From assembly GCA_028641055.1 (NCBI GenBank), contig CM054057.1, positions 332,908,482-332,972,481 of the forward strand: a stretch of DNA of 64,000 bases, read 5' to 3'. Source of the DNA: Alopecurus myosuroides (Eukaryota > Streptophyta > Magnoliopsida > Poales > Poaceae). This document shows, piece after piece, positions 46,629 to 58,499 of this stretch. The position numbers and the translations under genes were made by a program. Numbering within the stretch: the stretch's first letter is position 1; the number at the start of each line of letters is the position of its first letter. The notes beneath the pieces were generated by a model, which worked only from the letters and a program-made list of their open reading frames with translations, searched no databases and had not been told where the DNA came from.

Positions 46629-49283
46629 TCACACGTAATATTTCTTTAGATACCTCCCATTGATAGGTGGCATTGGGCGTTCACCATGTTGATCGATCAG
46701 CTGGTAAGCACCGCCATCGTACACTTGCTCAATGACAAATGGCACTTCCCATTTAGGCTCAAGTTTTCCTTTCGCTTTACCTTTTACCACAATGGGGCGC
46801 CGGAGTACAAGAACTAGTTCTCCCTTACGGAAAACTCGTGGTTTAACGAGCTTATCATATGCGCGTACCATGTTTCGGCGATATAGGTCTAAATCTTGGA
46901 GCGCGTTGAGTCGGTCTTCTTCCAAGGAATCCAGCTGCTGAAATCGTAGCCGAATTTGTTCATCTTGGGTAATATCATCATGTATGGCCACTCTTAGGGA
47001 TGGAATTTCCACCTCTAGAGGGAGAACAGCCTCACTCCCATAGACTAAAGCATATGGAGTGGCTTGGGTTGGTGTACGGACCGTAACACGATATGCCCAA
47101 AGAGCTTCATAGAGACGATCATGCCAGTCACGGTGATGTTTGTGTATTGTCTTTTTCAAGATTTGGCCAAGGGTCTTATTAAATGTTTCAATTAAGCCAT
47201 TGGCCTGTGGATAGTACCCTGTAGAGTAATTCCACTGAATCTTATACTTGGTCATGAATCGGACCATCTTATGCGACTTAAAAGCCTTGGCATTATCGGA
47301 GGTAATGCGATGTGGGACTCCAAAGTGATAAATGATATTACGCTCTAGAAAGTTTATAACATTGTCGGTTTTTACCTCACTTAGTGGTACTGCTTCTGCC
47401 CACCTAGAGAAATAATCCGTGGCAGCAAGTATGAATTTGTGCCCCTTAGAGGATGGAGGATCAAATGGACCAACAACATCTATACCCCATGCATCAAAAG
47501 GCCATGCTGGTACAGTTGGGTGTAGAGGGACTGGTGGTTGGTGTTTTATAACACCATGAATTTGACAACTATGGCATGACCTTGCTACGTTAAGGCAGTC
47601 TTTCATGACCCCGGGCCAATAATAGCCACTTAGCTTGATACTATGATACATTTTTGGTCCACTTTGATGCCCACCGCAAACACCGTGGTGGACCTCTTGC
47701 AAAACATGGTCTGCTTCATTTCTAGACACACACCGTAGTAGCATCTCTTGTCCAAAGGCTCGCCGATACAAAGTTCTTGCTTTAACTACATAGGAAGGCA
47801 GGCGTCGCTGCAACCTGCGCCTTTTCACTCTATCACTTGGGAGTATTCCATGGTTGAAGTAATCTAGAAATGGTTTGCGCCAATCGTCATCATGGCTGAC
47901 ATTGGAAACCACGTGGTTCACTTCATACTCTGGTGGGATTAGTTCTAGTACAGCTGGAAGGAGCCATCTTTCCTCTATCCGTACTTGAGCGGGCTCCCCT
48001 TGGGGGAGCACTAACGCTGCTGCAAGTTTAGCCAATGCGTCTGCTGAGGCATTCTTACTCCTTGGAACATGCGATAATTGTATATGCTCGAATTTCCTCA
48101 TGAGAACATGGGTTGCCGTGTGATATGGCACCAGTTCTGGTTTACGTACTTCATATATATTATTTACTTGGCGAACGATAAGCTGAGAATCACCATATAC
48201 TAATATGTTCCGCACATCCATGGAGAGTGCTAGTAGAAGGCCAAAAAGAAGAGCTTTATATTCAGCTTCATTGTTGGTGCACTCTTCTTTGAGGAGGGAA
48301 AAAGAGTGGTGTATGGTGCCCCCTTGGGGGGTTTTGAAAACCAAGCCTGCGCCAGCTCGCCGCTTAGCTTTGCCATCGGGATCCATCTCTGTGCGAGAGG
48401 CTCCATCAAAATATAATTCCCATTGGAAATCTATGTCGATGGTAAATACTTCCTCATCAGGCAACTCGACAACCAATGGAGAGTCGTCGGGCAGTGGATG
48501 TGCTGCAAGAAAATCAGCCAATGCTTGACCTTTAATTGCTTTTTGTGGAACATAAGTAATATCATATTCCATCATGGACACAGCCCATTTACCGAGGCGT
48601 CCCATCAGCACGGGTTGATTTAGCACATATTTTAAGGGATCAGCACGTGCTACAAGTTGTATTTCGTGGGCTAGCATGTAATGTCGTAACTTTTTTAGAG
48701 CAAAAATTAGCGTTAAACATAACTTTTCTATTGCCGAGTAATTGTGCTCAGCACCAACCATAGTACGACTTAGATAGTAGCATGCTACTTCTTTCCCTTC
48801 ATCGTTGTGTTGAGCCAGTAGTGCACCAACCGAGGAGGGCTGGGCAGCAATATAAAGAATAAGTGGTCGTCCTCTAGTTGGAGCGGCTAAGACAGGAGGG
48901 TTTAATAGATATCGCTTAATACTTTCAAGCGCGTTTTGACATTGCTCGTCCCATTCAAAGGGGACACCTTTCCTCATTAATCTCGTGAAGGGTTGGGTAC
49001 GCCCTGAGAGGTTAGATATAAAACGACGTATGTACGCCAAATGACCTTGTAAGGATTTAAACTCTTTCAAGTTCTTAGGTGGCGGCATGTCTCGTATTGC
49101 TTTAATGTTCTTTGGTGAGATCTCAATGCCACGGTGATGCACAATGAAACCCAAGAATAGACCGGATTGTACGGCAAAGGCACATTTTAGAGGATTCATC
49201 TTGAGTTGATGTTTCCTTAGACGATCAAAGACGACTCTTAGATCATCCTGATGCTGCAGGCGATCTCTGGTTTTGACAACCAT
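46629..49283 (-). pseudogene. Tat-type Ty3 pol: RT thumb, RNase H, second (archaeal-type) RNase H, integrase
   Basis: Open for 884 residues but begins inside RT just after the catalytic motif, so it is the C-terminal part of a longer polyprotein. Residues about 1-130 are RT palm/thumb. About 130-265 is the normal RNase H, whose first acidic position reads Y-I-A-A-Q, lacking the Asp, as is usual in Tat elements. About 285-430 is the extra RNase H, with Asp in Y-F-D-G-A-S, Glu in N-N-E-A-E-Y, Asp in Y-G-D-S-Q-L and a final Asp in S-A-D-A-L-A. About 540-585 is the integrase HHCC zinc finger, and the core (about 600-720) keeps D, D, E in W-G-I-D-V-V-G, T-S-D-N-A and L-I-E-T-F. The C-terminus has a Y-Q-L-I-D...R-Y-L-K-K-Y-Y motif. 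The enzymes would copy and integrate the element. This copy is severed from RT by a stop codon. Confidence 0.92.
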
Positions 49284-49292
49284 GTCGTCGAC

Positions 49293-49951
49293 TTAACATT
49301 CCACGGAGTTATGAATAAGGTCTCCCAAAACATAAGTCATAGCGCGTTGATATGTTGCACCTGCATTTTTTAGTCCAAAAGGCATTACAGTGTAATAGAA
49401 ATTCCCCTTGGGCGTTCGGAAGGCAGTGTCAATTGCATCGTGCTCATCCATCTTAATTTGATTATAGCCGGATGATCCGTCCATGAAGGACAAGGCACCA
49501 TAACCTGTAGTATGAAGCCGGCGGTGATGAGTTTGTCCACCTCGGCGATGATACTATCTTGTAGTTCTGAGCGAAAGCGGCGTGGTTGCTGCTTTACTGG
49601 CCTGAACTGGGGATCAATCGCTAGCTTGTGAGTGGCGACCTGGGGGTCAAGCCCTGGCATTTCTTTATATGACCACGCAAAGCAGTACCGAAACTCTATC
49701 AAGAATTCTCGGTAACTTTCAAGTTCTTGCAGTGTGAGAGAGGCACTGACGAAAGTAGGGCGTGGGTCATCCTTCGTACCCAAATTAATCTCGACGAGCT
49801 CATCAATAGTGCATTGCCCACCATCCTCAAGCTGTAGAGGGGCAGGAGCGGCATCAAGAACCTCTCCTTGATTAATTGGCATGGCTCTATGAACCATCAT
49901 CCATGTGAGATGTCGGTTTTTTCTTTCCATCATCTTGATAATCGTATACAT
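49293..49951 (-). pseudogene. Tat-type Ty3 RT N-terminal part, internally deleted
   Basis: The right part (49951 to about 49507) has the linker between protease and RT and the RT start, with H-K-L-A-I-D-P and V-K-Q-Q-P-R-R-F. Near 49507 the reading jumps and a new frame (to 49293) carries F-M-D-G-S-S-G-Y-N-Q-I and the P-F-G-L-K-N-A-G-A-T-Y-Q motif. The fingers segment with the first part of the palm (normally about 60 residues) is missing. The frame then ends in TAA exactly at the Tyr position of the Y-V-D-D active site, whose V-D-D follows in the next ORF. The enzyme cannot have been active in this copy. Confidence 0.88.
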
Positions 49952-50357
49952 AAGTCATATGGCATGTAAAATGTTGCACAACATCATACTCTTCGTCCTT
50001 GTTTTCACAAGATTCAGAGTGGATATAGCCCAAGCCGTACTTCGGTTGTGTCTTCTCCTTACTCTTAACAAGCTTCTCGGCTTGTTCCCACCACTCCTCG
50101 CAAATGGCGGGTGGTGATGGTAACCTTATAAAAGAGGGTAGAGTCAGAAGCTCTGTGTTGTCCAGGGACCAAACGGACCTCCAATGGCATTGTTACTGAT
50201 ACATACATGGACGGGGGCTGTTTAAGTATAGCTCCCCTTGATTTCTCTATCTCCTCAACCCCTTTTCTTTACAGTTCCTTCCGATGGCGTGGAACCTTCA
50301 GTTGTGGGCAACTGTAGCACAATGGGGTAGGGTGCTTTGCCCGCGTTGTTAAGGAGT
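49952..50357 (-). other. linker between protease and RT, no intact frame
   Basis: About 400 bp within the Tat-like polyprotein region. I find no recognisable domain; it was probably coding before decay. Confidence 0.5.
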
Positions 50358-51470
50358 TTAGGAACTCCTCAATACGAGTGGAGCTGTAGCGGAAGCTTCC
50401 ACACTCGACAAGGGTGATGGTGTTTGTAGTGTAGCAGTGGGGAAGTCCACACTGTCTAAATAGGAGCGACCATAATTGCGAGGCATTGTCATGGAGGTTC
50501 GTCCTCTCCCGCGACCTCTACCTGAGGATTTTCTCGAGGAAATGTGGTTTCCTAAGGACTCGGTTCCCAAAGAAGGGGTGGAGCTGGGTGTAATGAGTAT
50601 ATCTACGGGAGGGGCCACCCTTCCTTGTTGGGTTTGCGGCTCCTCGCTCGGGAAGTAATATTTTGCATCAGCATGATGTGCTTCTTGGATGGTGTAAGGA
50701 TTTGGATTATCGGCTATGCGGTGTTGTTCACCACTTCCATCCACAAATTTTAAGCATTGGTGTAGTGTAGAGGGGACTACTTGATACTTGTGTATCCATG
50801 GTCTACCCAATAGTGCTGAATATGAGGTCTTTGCTTCAATAACAAAGAACCGCACCTTAAAACTGAAGGTTGACATTTGAATTTTCAGAGTAATAGAGCC
50901 CAATGCCAACCTTCCTTGATTATCGAAACCACAAATGACAACTTCAGTTGGCTCCAAGTCATCCAACGTGAAGCCAGCACGAGTTAAGCTTCGAACCGGC
51001 AAGATATTTACGGCTGAACCAGGGTCAATGAGAATGCGTCTCAAGTGAGCCTTTCTAATGTTGCCTTCTATATAAAGTGGACGATTATGATTATCATCTC
51101 CAATCACTTTATCTTCCTCTGTGAAGGTAATCTCATTTGTGCTCAAGAAGTTGCACAGTATATTATGCTTCGCCATTGTTACGTCATAGCGTTTTGGGTC
51201 TTCCAGAGCTTGAATAAGAGCTTGCCGAAGCTCAGGCACCAACATTAGTGCATCATACACACTTAGAAGTGCGGGGATGCGTTTCAGGTGTGCTACTATG
51301 TTGTAATCTATGTTTGGAGATGTCCCATCACCCTCTACGGGTTCTTCCTCCGTATTACGCTTTTCGGCGACAAACTCCTTCGGGTCACCTATTTTTCCTC
51401 CCACAACCTTCTTGGGTTGGATTTTATGAAGCTCTTGCAGAACCTTTCCTCCTCGAAGGTTCATATTCAC
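50358..51470 (-). CDS. Tat-type gag C-terminus and aspartic protease
   Basis: A 370-residue frame. It opens with a L-R-G-G-K-V-L motif typical of the segment before Tat/Athila protease. The protease follows at about 115-250, with the active-site region I-D-P-G-S-A-V-N (the usual T/S-G after Asp is replaced by P-G), V-V-I-C-G-F and a closing L-L-G-R-P-W-I motif. The last 100 residues are low-complexity, rich in Ser, Pro and Gly. Protease would cut the polyprotein. No capsid domain or zinc knuckle is found upstream, so gag itself appears lost. The first Met is arbitrary, as this is probably an internal piece. Confidence 0.8.
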   Translation of the reverse strand: MNMNLRGGKVLQELHKIQPKKVVGGKIGDPKEFVAEKRNTEEEPVEGDGTSPNIDYNIVAHLKRIPALLSVYDALMLVPELRQALIQALEDPKRYDVTMAKHNILCNFLSTNEITFTEEDKVIGDDNHNRPLYIEGNIRKAHLRRILIDPGSAVNILPVRSLTRAGFTLDDLEPTEVVICGFDNQGRLALGSITLKIQMSTFSFKVRFFVIEAKTSYSALLGRPWIHKYQVVPSTLHQCLKFVDGSGEQHRIADNPNPYTIQEAHHADAKYYFPSEEPQTQQGRVAPPVDILITPSSTPSLGTESLGNHISSRKSSGRGRGRGRTSMTMPRNYGRSYLDSVDFPTATLQTPSPLSSVEASATAPLVLRSS

Positions 51471-53057
51471 TTGAACTTGAGACTCGTGTGATGCACTTTC
51501 TGCATGTAGAGCCTCTCTTTCATGTGGTGTTATTGCATCTTCAGAAGAGACGCTAGTATCTGAAGAATAGTCAAGTATGACATTGCATGCAGCCTTTCTT
51601 GGTGAAGGTTGAAGGGGTATTTTCCTCCACCTTATCTCCCGTAGAAATAGACATTTTCCTCCAAGTGCGAGGCATGAACTGCTCCAAGGTTCATGTTTAC
51701 ATCTTTAGAAAGCGACCCTAGGGAGTGAGGGGCTTGCATATATTGTGTGTATCTCCTCATTCGTGATTACATTATTATTGAAGAGGAGCTATTAATTAGA
51801 TTTACCATATTGAATGACAACGCTGGATAAAGCATTGTTGGGAGAAGGGGAAACATCGTTGGATGCCCCCACTTCTATAGTTTTAGAACATTGCCCGCAT
51901 ACGCAAGTCATGAAGTATGCCAAGGTGTGGACATGGTCGCCCTTGTTGGGAACATGTGATTGGTACAAACAGGAAACCATATTGTCAATGGCTTGATTAC
52001 CCATCGTTGAATACTATTTTTTATAGTACCAACACATTGTCGCTCGGACAAATAGCTTTGCATCATATGGCTTGGGTGTTGTCCTCCTCAAACACTTAGG
52101 GGTTGGCACTGGAAAGCCGACGATGCCCCCAGCGATTAGGCTTAACCATGCCACACCATTGTTTGGCTACACAAGTGTGTTCCTTAGAATTCCAAGTGGG
52201 AAGGTAATACTGGTGAAGTCTTTGAATGGTGTATTGGACAAAAATAAGAACGGAACATGTATAGTCCATGCATGGTTCCTAAGCCATATAATTAGCATGG
52301 ATGCCCCAACATGCATCATGTTGCATCGTGGTCCATGGAAGCAACTCCATGAGAGCATCACGGTTACTCTGTTTCACAGAGTGCTTACTGGTTGTCTGAC
52401 GGTACCGTGGAAATGCATCATTACAGACTCATGGTCATGTTGCTTATAGGATAATAGCCGTCATCATGTCGATAACATTGAGATTGACCGAGTTAGCATA
52501 TTATAACATACGTAGGGTATGCTATTATGAGCAAGAACCAACATCATAGTCATTGGTAGTCATGTTGAATAATTCACCCCTTCCCGGTAAAGTTGGGTGG
52601 ATGCAGAATTGTAGAGCTTCTTTGCATGATCGAAAATTGGAAGGAGGAAGCGATCATAATGGTGTATGCAGAGAGATGTAAAATCCTTGGCATGCACTTC
52701 TCACCAATGATATCATGAAAGGACTCACCCGTCACAATAAATCCTTCAATCATTTCATCGCCATGTAACAAAGTTTGAAATCTTTAATCACACGTATCAA
52801 GTTACACTAGCAAGATACCCCCGACGTGTGATGCTTTTTGTTTTTACATGCACGGTCCATTTGCTTTTAGCAGGGCACTGTGTTCTTATAAGAGAAATAT
52901 ATCCACCGATATGTGACGGATTTTTTTAAACAAGCCTAGTCGACCACTTTGAGCAGGACTTGCATTTTTGAATGCGCTACCTCAATGACTCTTAATGAGC
53001 AGGAAAATAATAATTTTGACGACCTTCGGAGCGCAGCAAAGATGGGAGGAGAACAAT
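51471..53057 (-). other. Tat-like leader/gag region with no recognisable gag
   Basis: 1.6 kb between PBS and the protease frame. Only short ORFs; no zinc knuckle or retrotransposon gag motif on the minus strand. The gag is either too decayed to see or was never carried. Confidence 0.6.
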
Positions 53058-53075
53058 GTCCCACCGGGCGTGCCA
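53058..53075 (-). other. primer binding site of Tat-like element
   Basis: The minus strand reads TGGCACGCCCGGTGGGAC four bases from the 5' LTR. It is not the initiator-Met type used by the other elements here. Tat/Ogre elements often use tRNA-Arg, but I cannot confirm which tRNA this matches. Confidence 0.7.
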
Positions 53076-53079
53076 ATTT

Positions 53080-54805
53080 TGTTTCGCTAGAAAATGTGTT
53101 AGCGGAAACTATTCCCGGGGTTCTAGGGGTTTTCCCTAGATGTGTACATGAGAGTACAAATTGCGGGCGTGCCATCTTGTTAATAAAACAAGAAAATAAA
53201 ATAATGAAGGACAATAATAAACACAATATATGGGAACATTGCTTTCTTTATTCATATCATTGCATCATACAAATACAAATCGCATATCCCCATGAACTAT
53301 ATCTACTTTGCCTTCTGCGTCGCGCTCATGGAGTATCTGACTCAGGAGATTGCGTAGTTCATTGATTCCCGGAGCTTTTTGCAAGCATCCGGTTAATTAC
53401 ATCCGTAGGGTGGAGCCTACGGAATACCTCCGATTAAGTTGCGCTGATGGTCGTCGTAATAATTGGATTGCTCATCCATATGCATTGTGATATTTATGAA
53501 TATGTCGTGCGGGTGGCTTTGTTTCGCCGATACCCGGTCACGTGCAATATCGCCATGTTGGTGTGACCAACAGGATATGTCGATGAAAGGGATGACTTTC
53601 GCCTCGTCGGTGCCCAGTCATGTAACGCCCTGATTTCATCAGACGTGGACATGTGTGTATTGCTATCGCCTCGTCGGTGCCCAACAACGGTGTGTCCGTT
53701 CCCGTAGGTTTAGAACATGTAGATAAAGTAGTGACCTGGCCTCGTCGGCACTTGGCCATGATTTCGTCTAGCCTCGTCGGCACTAGACGTAAGAAAAATA
53801 TGATGTGAAGATGACATTCATCTTAATCGATGTTTGGCCAAGATATTGGTGTAGAAAATATCATGGATGCATGGTGGATGATGCTTATCAAGTATTTTAA
53901 TCTCGCGTCCTTGTAGGAGCAAGATTAATGTTGTTTCTATGATCTTCGCCTCCTTTTAAGGGGCGGTGTAGATGGAAATATGACCAATCATGCCTCATGG
54001 TGAGGCGCAATATCATCATGGTGATTTAAATTTTTTGTAGTAGCTCTTAGCCACGTACGTTCATCATAATTCACACGGAACCACAGTCGACTACCCTCGG
54101 TGGAGTAGACGTCCTGCGGCCGGGTAATTTTTGTAGCCAATCCCGTCTCATTGGAAAGCTTTGATTTAAGCCTCACATCGACGATGGAATTTATGAGCCG
54201 TGAACATAGCCTTTCACGATCGAATCGATTGGCGATGATGATTCCATAGAAGAATTTATCCATAAAGAGAGATTAAGAAACCACCAAGATTTGGGTAGAC
54301 TACTTACCAGTAGGGAAGCATGCGACGATCGTCATCAGACCGCGGCGGGGATTTTCGAAGATTTTTGTTGGACTGAATTTGATCTTTCTTGAGGTATCGC
54401 CCTGTGACGAATCAACTCAAGACAGATCGGTGTGACCGTCGTCCTGCGATCGCCCTTTGTGTTGCAGCGATTTAGATGCAAAACGATAATCTGTACGTGG
54501 TTGAATTCGCGGCGAGAGGTTAGGCGTGTTTTGGCCTTGCTCTCGCAGCGCGTGGCTGACTCGGTTGTTGGGAGCTTTTCGCGTGTGTGCGGGCGGTCTA
54601 TCCGTGCGACCTCCTGCGAGCGTGTGCTCTCTTTTTTTTTTCTGGCGTCCGTATGCGTATGTGCCTGCGATCCTCTCCCTCCCTTGGCCCGATCGATTGG
54701 CTGGCCTTATATAGGCACTTCACCGCGGCTTTTTCAAGTCGGTTTGGTCAAGCTGAAATCGCGTGGCTGTTTAAATCAGCGCTTATCCAACCAGCTTACG
54801 TTAGT
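53080..54805 (-). repeat. 5' LTR of Tat-like element, left part (R/U5 and TATA)
   Basis: Collinear with 32842-34567, about a dozen differences by eye. It includes the TATA box. The rest of the LTR (U3) continues at 58500 after the inserted segment. Confidence 0.93.
54707..54714 (-). promoter_or_regulatory. TATA box of Tat-like 5' LTR
   Basis: CCTATATAAGG on the minus strand. The 3.7 kb insertion lies about 90 bp upstream of it, cutting it off from the rest of U3. Confidence 0.75.
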
Positions 54806-55721
54806 GGTAGGAAGAAAATGTATCCTAGCTATTTTTTCTGCTTGCTGCCAGGTGGATTTCGTGCGTATACAATTTGACTGAATGAATGTGCACATGTGTT
54901 TTATATGGCCATTTGTTCTCCTTGTCTGGAGTGTTGTTTTTGGCTGATTAGGGCTGGAAATTTCCTATTGCACTCCTGCATTCTGATCTGATCCGGGCTG
55001 GTGCACCAATTGGTCTAGGATTTCCCTTTTTTTTTGGGGATTGGCTTACCTTTGTCGGTGAGGAGCCTGGAAGAGATGAAAGGGTATTTGGGGGGCAAGC
55101 CCTGTTCTTGCTTGGCTAAAGTTTTCCTATAAAATCTTAAAGTATGGTTATTTGTGGCTGTGTGTTTTTGAAATTTGTCCGCCGGCTAAGACCGTGGACT
55201 GCTATCTGTAGTAGACGAGTATGGAGTACGTGTGTAACATATAAGAACCGCCTATAACCTACCTCTCAAAGCGGCGATCAGAGACTTTAAAAACCATAGG
55301 TAGGTTCCTTACGCTACACCATGGCTTTGCAGATATAAAGAAAATAGAACACACATCATAGCAAGGTTTTTTATACTGCAGGGCACTAGGTAGACGCAAA
55401 CGAAGCACAACAAGTGTCCTAGGAAGGCACTTTATGTTACCGGGTAGTAGGCAGCCGAAAAAAATAGCATATTAGATCCAAAGACCTTAAACATCGCAGC
55501 AAGGTTCTCTAGTTTTCAGGATAGTAAGATACGGGCCATGGTAGATGTGGCGAGGTGGATGGCAAAATTCGAGTGAGCGTAGTCTGACTTGTTGTTATGT
55601 CAGAACACCGTCTCCTTCTTCTTAGCTGTTTGTAGTGTCTGTTGTGACGGCAGCATGGTTCGTCGGGCGCGCATTCCTCTACCCTTGTGTTTTGAGAAAG
55701 CAGAGCAAGCCATGTCAGTGT

Positions 55722-56361
55722 CTAAATTACTATGGAGGCTATTTCGTAAACGATAGGCAGGCGTATGTGTTCGTATGGTTGTACCTTTCCGCGTAGCAGG
55801 TCCTCTGTTGCCTCCCTATGATGCAGCAGCTGAGTGATAGCAAACGAGAAATTTTTTCTTGCTGAGCGCGGCAGAGAAGGGTCTGCTAACTTCTCTGCTG
55901 GCAGCACCAAGAAGTGGTTGTACTGAGCACAGATGGCACTAATGGTTTCTGTGAGGTGATCATACCTGTGCGTTAGCTTTCTGCCATATTCGTTTGATGC
56001 TTCTAGCGCATCCTTGTAGAGGCCTTGGTATGATTCGGCCATGTTCTTGTCTTTGGCGGCACAGAGCATTCCACTGTGATTGAGATCTTTGATGGCCACA
56101 TTTCGATGGTTTGCCAAAAATAACAGGGCTTCTTCCGCGGCGTTTTCGATCGCACTGTGTTCTGACTTCTGAGAGGCCATGGAAAGTTTCTTGCTCTGGG
56201 TATCCAAATATGTCTTTTGGAAGGATAGCCACTTTGATACATCCACGAAATTGATTAATTCCTTCCTGAACTGTATATACCTTGTAGATTGGCAGCTGCA
56301 AGGCTATGCTTGTCTGTTGCAGCATATTCTGCCTACTAATATGCACAGACTGCCAGGCCTG
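55722..56361 (-). pseudogene. captured gene fragment, helical protein of unknown function
   Basis: On the minus strand an acceptor-like TTTCTTTACAG ends at 56362 and a coding-looking stretch begins A-W-Q-S-V-H. After a one-base frame change near 56270 it continues as a 175-codon frame to 55722. The frame is rich in Ala, Glu, Leu and Lys, predicted mostly helical. Reading through A-E-E-A-L-L-F-L-A-N-H-R and Y-D-H-L-T-E-T-I-S-A-I, it reaches L-L-R-G-K followed by GTACAA, a possible splice donor near 55780. The codon use and amino-acid mix look like a real protein rather than chance. I do not recognise the family. Acceptor, donor and frame change together suggest an exon or two carried inside a transposon. 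Confidence 0.5.
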
Positions 56362-56603
56362 TAAAGAAAATAAAGACAGTGTTGTTAGGCATGCATGTCT
56401 ACAGGTAAGTAAGGCCGGACTGGACTGGCGGTGTGACAGGCAAGCTGTAAAAGAAAGATACACTCATCAAACACAAATCATGTAAGAAATCAGGCTCTAG
56501 TGGACATGCAGCCTATTTTAACCACAACAAAGGAAAGTAAGCTGATCTCCTGTAGCCAGCAAATATCTGCAGATCCACCGGCTAATGGAATGAAAGGCGA
56601 TCT

Positions 56604-56923
56604 TATTGAATTGATGCACTAGCCAATTATCCCAAAAGTCCGAACTGATGGAAAGGGCTAGGCAATACATTATATTCTTAACACTCCCCCTCACGTCTAG
56701 GCCGGTGGACTTTTTCTTCACGGGCATAGGACGTGGATTTTGACTTCACGCGTGTAGCGCGTGGATTTTGGGGTGTCCGCACGTATTTAATTAAATACTG
56801 CGTTGGCCAGGATTTGAACTCGAGACCTCTGCCTCTGATACCATATTGAATTGATGCACTAGCCAATTATCCCAAAAGTCCGAACTGATGGAAAGGGCTA
56901 GGCAATACATTATATTCTTAACA
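56604..56923 (-). mobile_element. complete 320 bp mini LTR element (TRIM/SMART-like), 80 bp LTRs
   Basis: Identical 80 bp LTRs at 56604-56683 and 56844-56923, flanked by the target duplication GATCT (56599-56603 and 56924-56928). On the minus strand the PBS TGGTATCAGAGGCAGAGG (56826-56843) abuts the 5' LTR, and a purine tract GAGGGGGAG (56684-56692) abuts the 3' LTR. The interior is 160 bp and non-coding. The size and layout match the very small LTR retrotransposons described in grasses as TRIMs/SMARTs. It must borrow all proteins from other elements. Confidence 0.93.
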
Positions 56924-56928
56924 GATCT

Positions 56929-58499
56929 TCCTCTGATGCAGCATCAAAAGTGCAAAACGGCAAGCAGATACTTTAACTATTGATAGGAAAAAGTACAAGA
57001 TGGCGTAATGTGGCTGTCGCGGGGACCTCTGAAGCTCTAAAATGGAAGCTATAAGCCTTCGGAAGTTTAAATAACAGAAGCACATGCTCTGCTAAACAGA
57101 CAATCACATTCGGAGCACCAATTAACCAGTAGCCTTTGTCTACAAACTAAGTGTGGCAGAGAATATCTGTGAAAAAAGGAATGCTATGGCCTTTGCTATC
57201 CGAGGCTGGTTTATCGGGAATTATTTGCCCACCAGGGTACCTTCTTTTTTCAGAATATTCAGACGAGCCCTTTTGATAAACGAGCAGTAAGAACGATGCA
57301 CACGGTGTGATATGAGTCTGCCGATAGTTGTGTGGATGCAGAGTAGCGGCCCTTTTTCTAGCTGTCGGCTTGTTCGTATGTTAGAGTGGACGTCTATTAT
57401 TTGTAAACACAGCCGAAAGTCAGCCTAGATTGTGAGCAAAAGTTAGATTAGCTAGCGCACCAAACAGCTCTTCATCAGGCTAAAAACTGACGCAATGAGC
57501 TCTTTCTAACGGGCCTACGTCTGTAGACTGACGGAGTCTGCTTGATAATAAGGCAGGTAAGAAATGGATGAATTCTGTTGCATGCAGCAGCATTCTAGCA
57601 GCATCCTAGTCATACCCTGTATAAAAATCAAAGCAAGAGAAAGGGAGAGGGAAAAGGCCATCACCCAGACTGAAGAAACAGAGCACGGCCAGACTGAAGA
57701 AAGAGAGCACGACACAGCGCCGCCGCTCTGCAAGGCTCAAGCGCCCCGCTCACCAACTTGCAAAAAAAGAGAAAAGAACGAGAACAAAATTAGAACAGCC
57801 ATCCAGCACACCCAGCGCAAGCGACGACCGCCCAAACCGCGTACGCAAGAACTCAATTAACAGAGAGGCCAAAAACCAAGCGGGCAACCCCCACGAAACA
57901 AGGCGCACGAGCACAACGGCAAGAACAAGAACAACACCGAAAGAGCCCACATCAACACCTCCCGCAGCAGAGAGGGACAAATCAGCAGACCCAAAAAGGC
58001 CAAACAGATCAAACGAACCCCATCCGAGAAGAACCCTGGCCACCCCTTTGCCCAAAACGCGAAGAGGAAAGAACAGATCGGCACAGGAGCGAAAGCAGAG
58101 GGGGACAGACATACCTAGCAGCGAAGACTATGAGCGAGCCAGCCGGGGAAGGGCGGAAGAGGGCGGCGCCGGCAAGACCTGGTCGGACAAAACGAGGAGA
58201 AAAACCGGACAGGGAAAAAGTAAAGCAACAATCTCCCCCACCGGCCAAAAGCGAAACGCGCACAGACGTAAAAATGAAACAGTCCCGCCGACAAGCGGGC
58301 CCAGAGAGAGAAGAGGGCCACCAAGCAGAGGACAATCACGCTGAAGGCAGAAAAAAAAGGAAGAAACCGGAGCCACAGACACGCGTGCAAAGGCAGCGGC
58401 CACTCTCGACAACGAGGGCAAAACGGGCCCACAGTGCAGAGACATCAAGCGGCTCAAATCGCTGAGAGCTCTCCGTCGGCACCAGGCGTAAAGCCTTAG
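56929..58499. other. right part of the 3.7 kb insertion
   Basis: AT/GC mixed to 57550, then purine-rich on the plus strand (57600-57720) and GC-rich to the end. Several overlapping frames of 70-110 codons on both strands lack any domain. Confidence 0.5.

Larger units (their letters stand above)
54806..58499. mobile_element. 3.7 kb insertion of unknown type in the Tat-like 5' LTR
   Basis: It interrupts LTR sequence that is continuous in the other LTR at 34567/34568. AGT occurs at both edges (54803-54805 and 58500-58502), a possible 3 bp duplication. The ends (GGTAGGAAG..., ...AAAGCCTTAG) show no CACTA termini, no inverted repeats, no Helitron TC...CTRR, and no poly-A. It holds a gene-like fragment on the minus strand (55722-56361), a complete mini-retrotransposon (56604-56923), and a GC-rich block (57700-58490) with no recognisable protein. 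A gene-capturing transposon is possible but unproven. Confidence 0.7.

Noticed and set aside
53058..53075. Part of a tRNA gene
   Set aside because: Only the 18-base 3' end complement is present, next to an LTR, as expected for a PBS; no cloverleaf can be drawn.
54806..58499. Helitron or CACTA identity for the 3.7 kb insert
   Set aside because: No TC...CTRR ends with 3' hairpin, and no CACTA termini or inverted repeats, on either strand.
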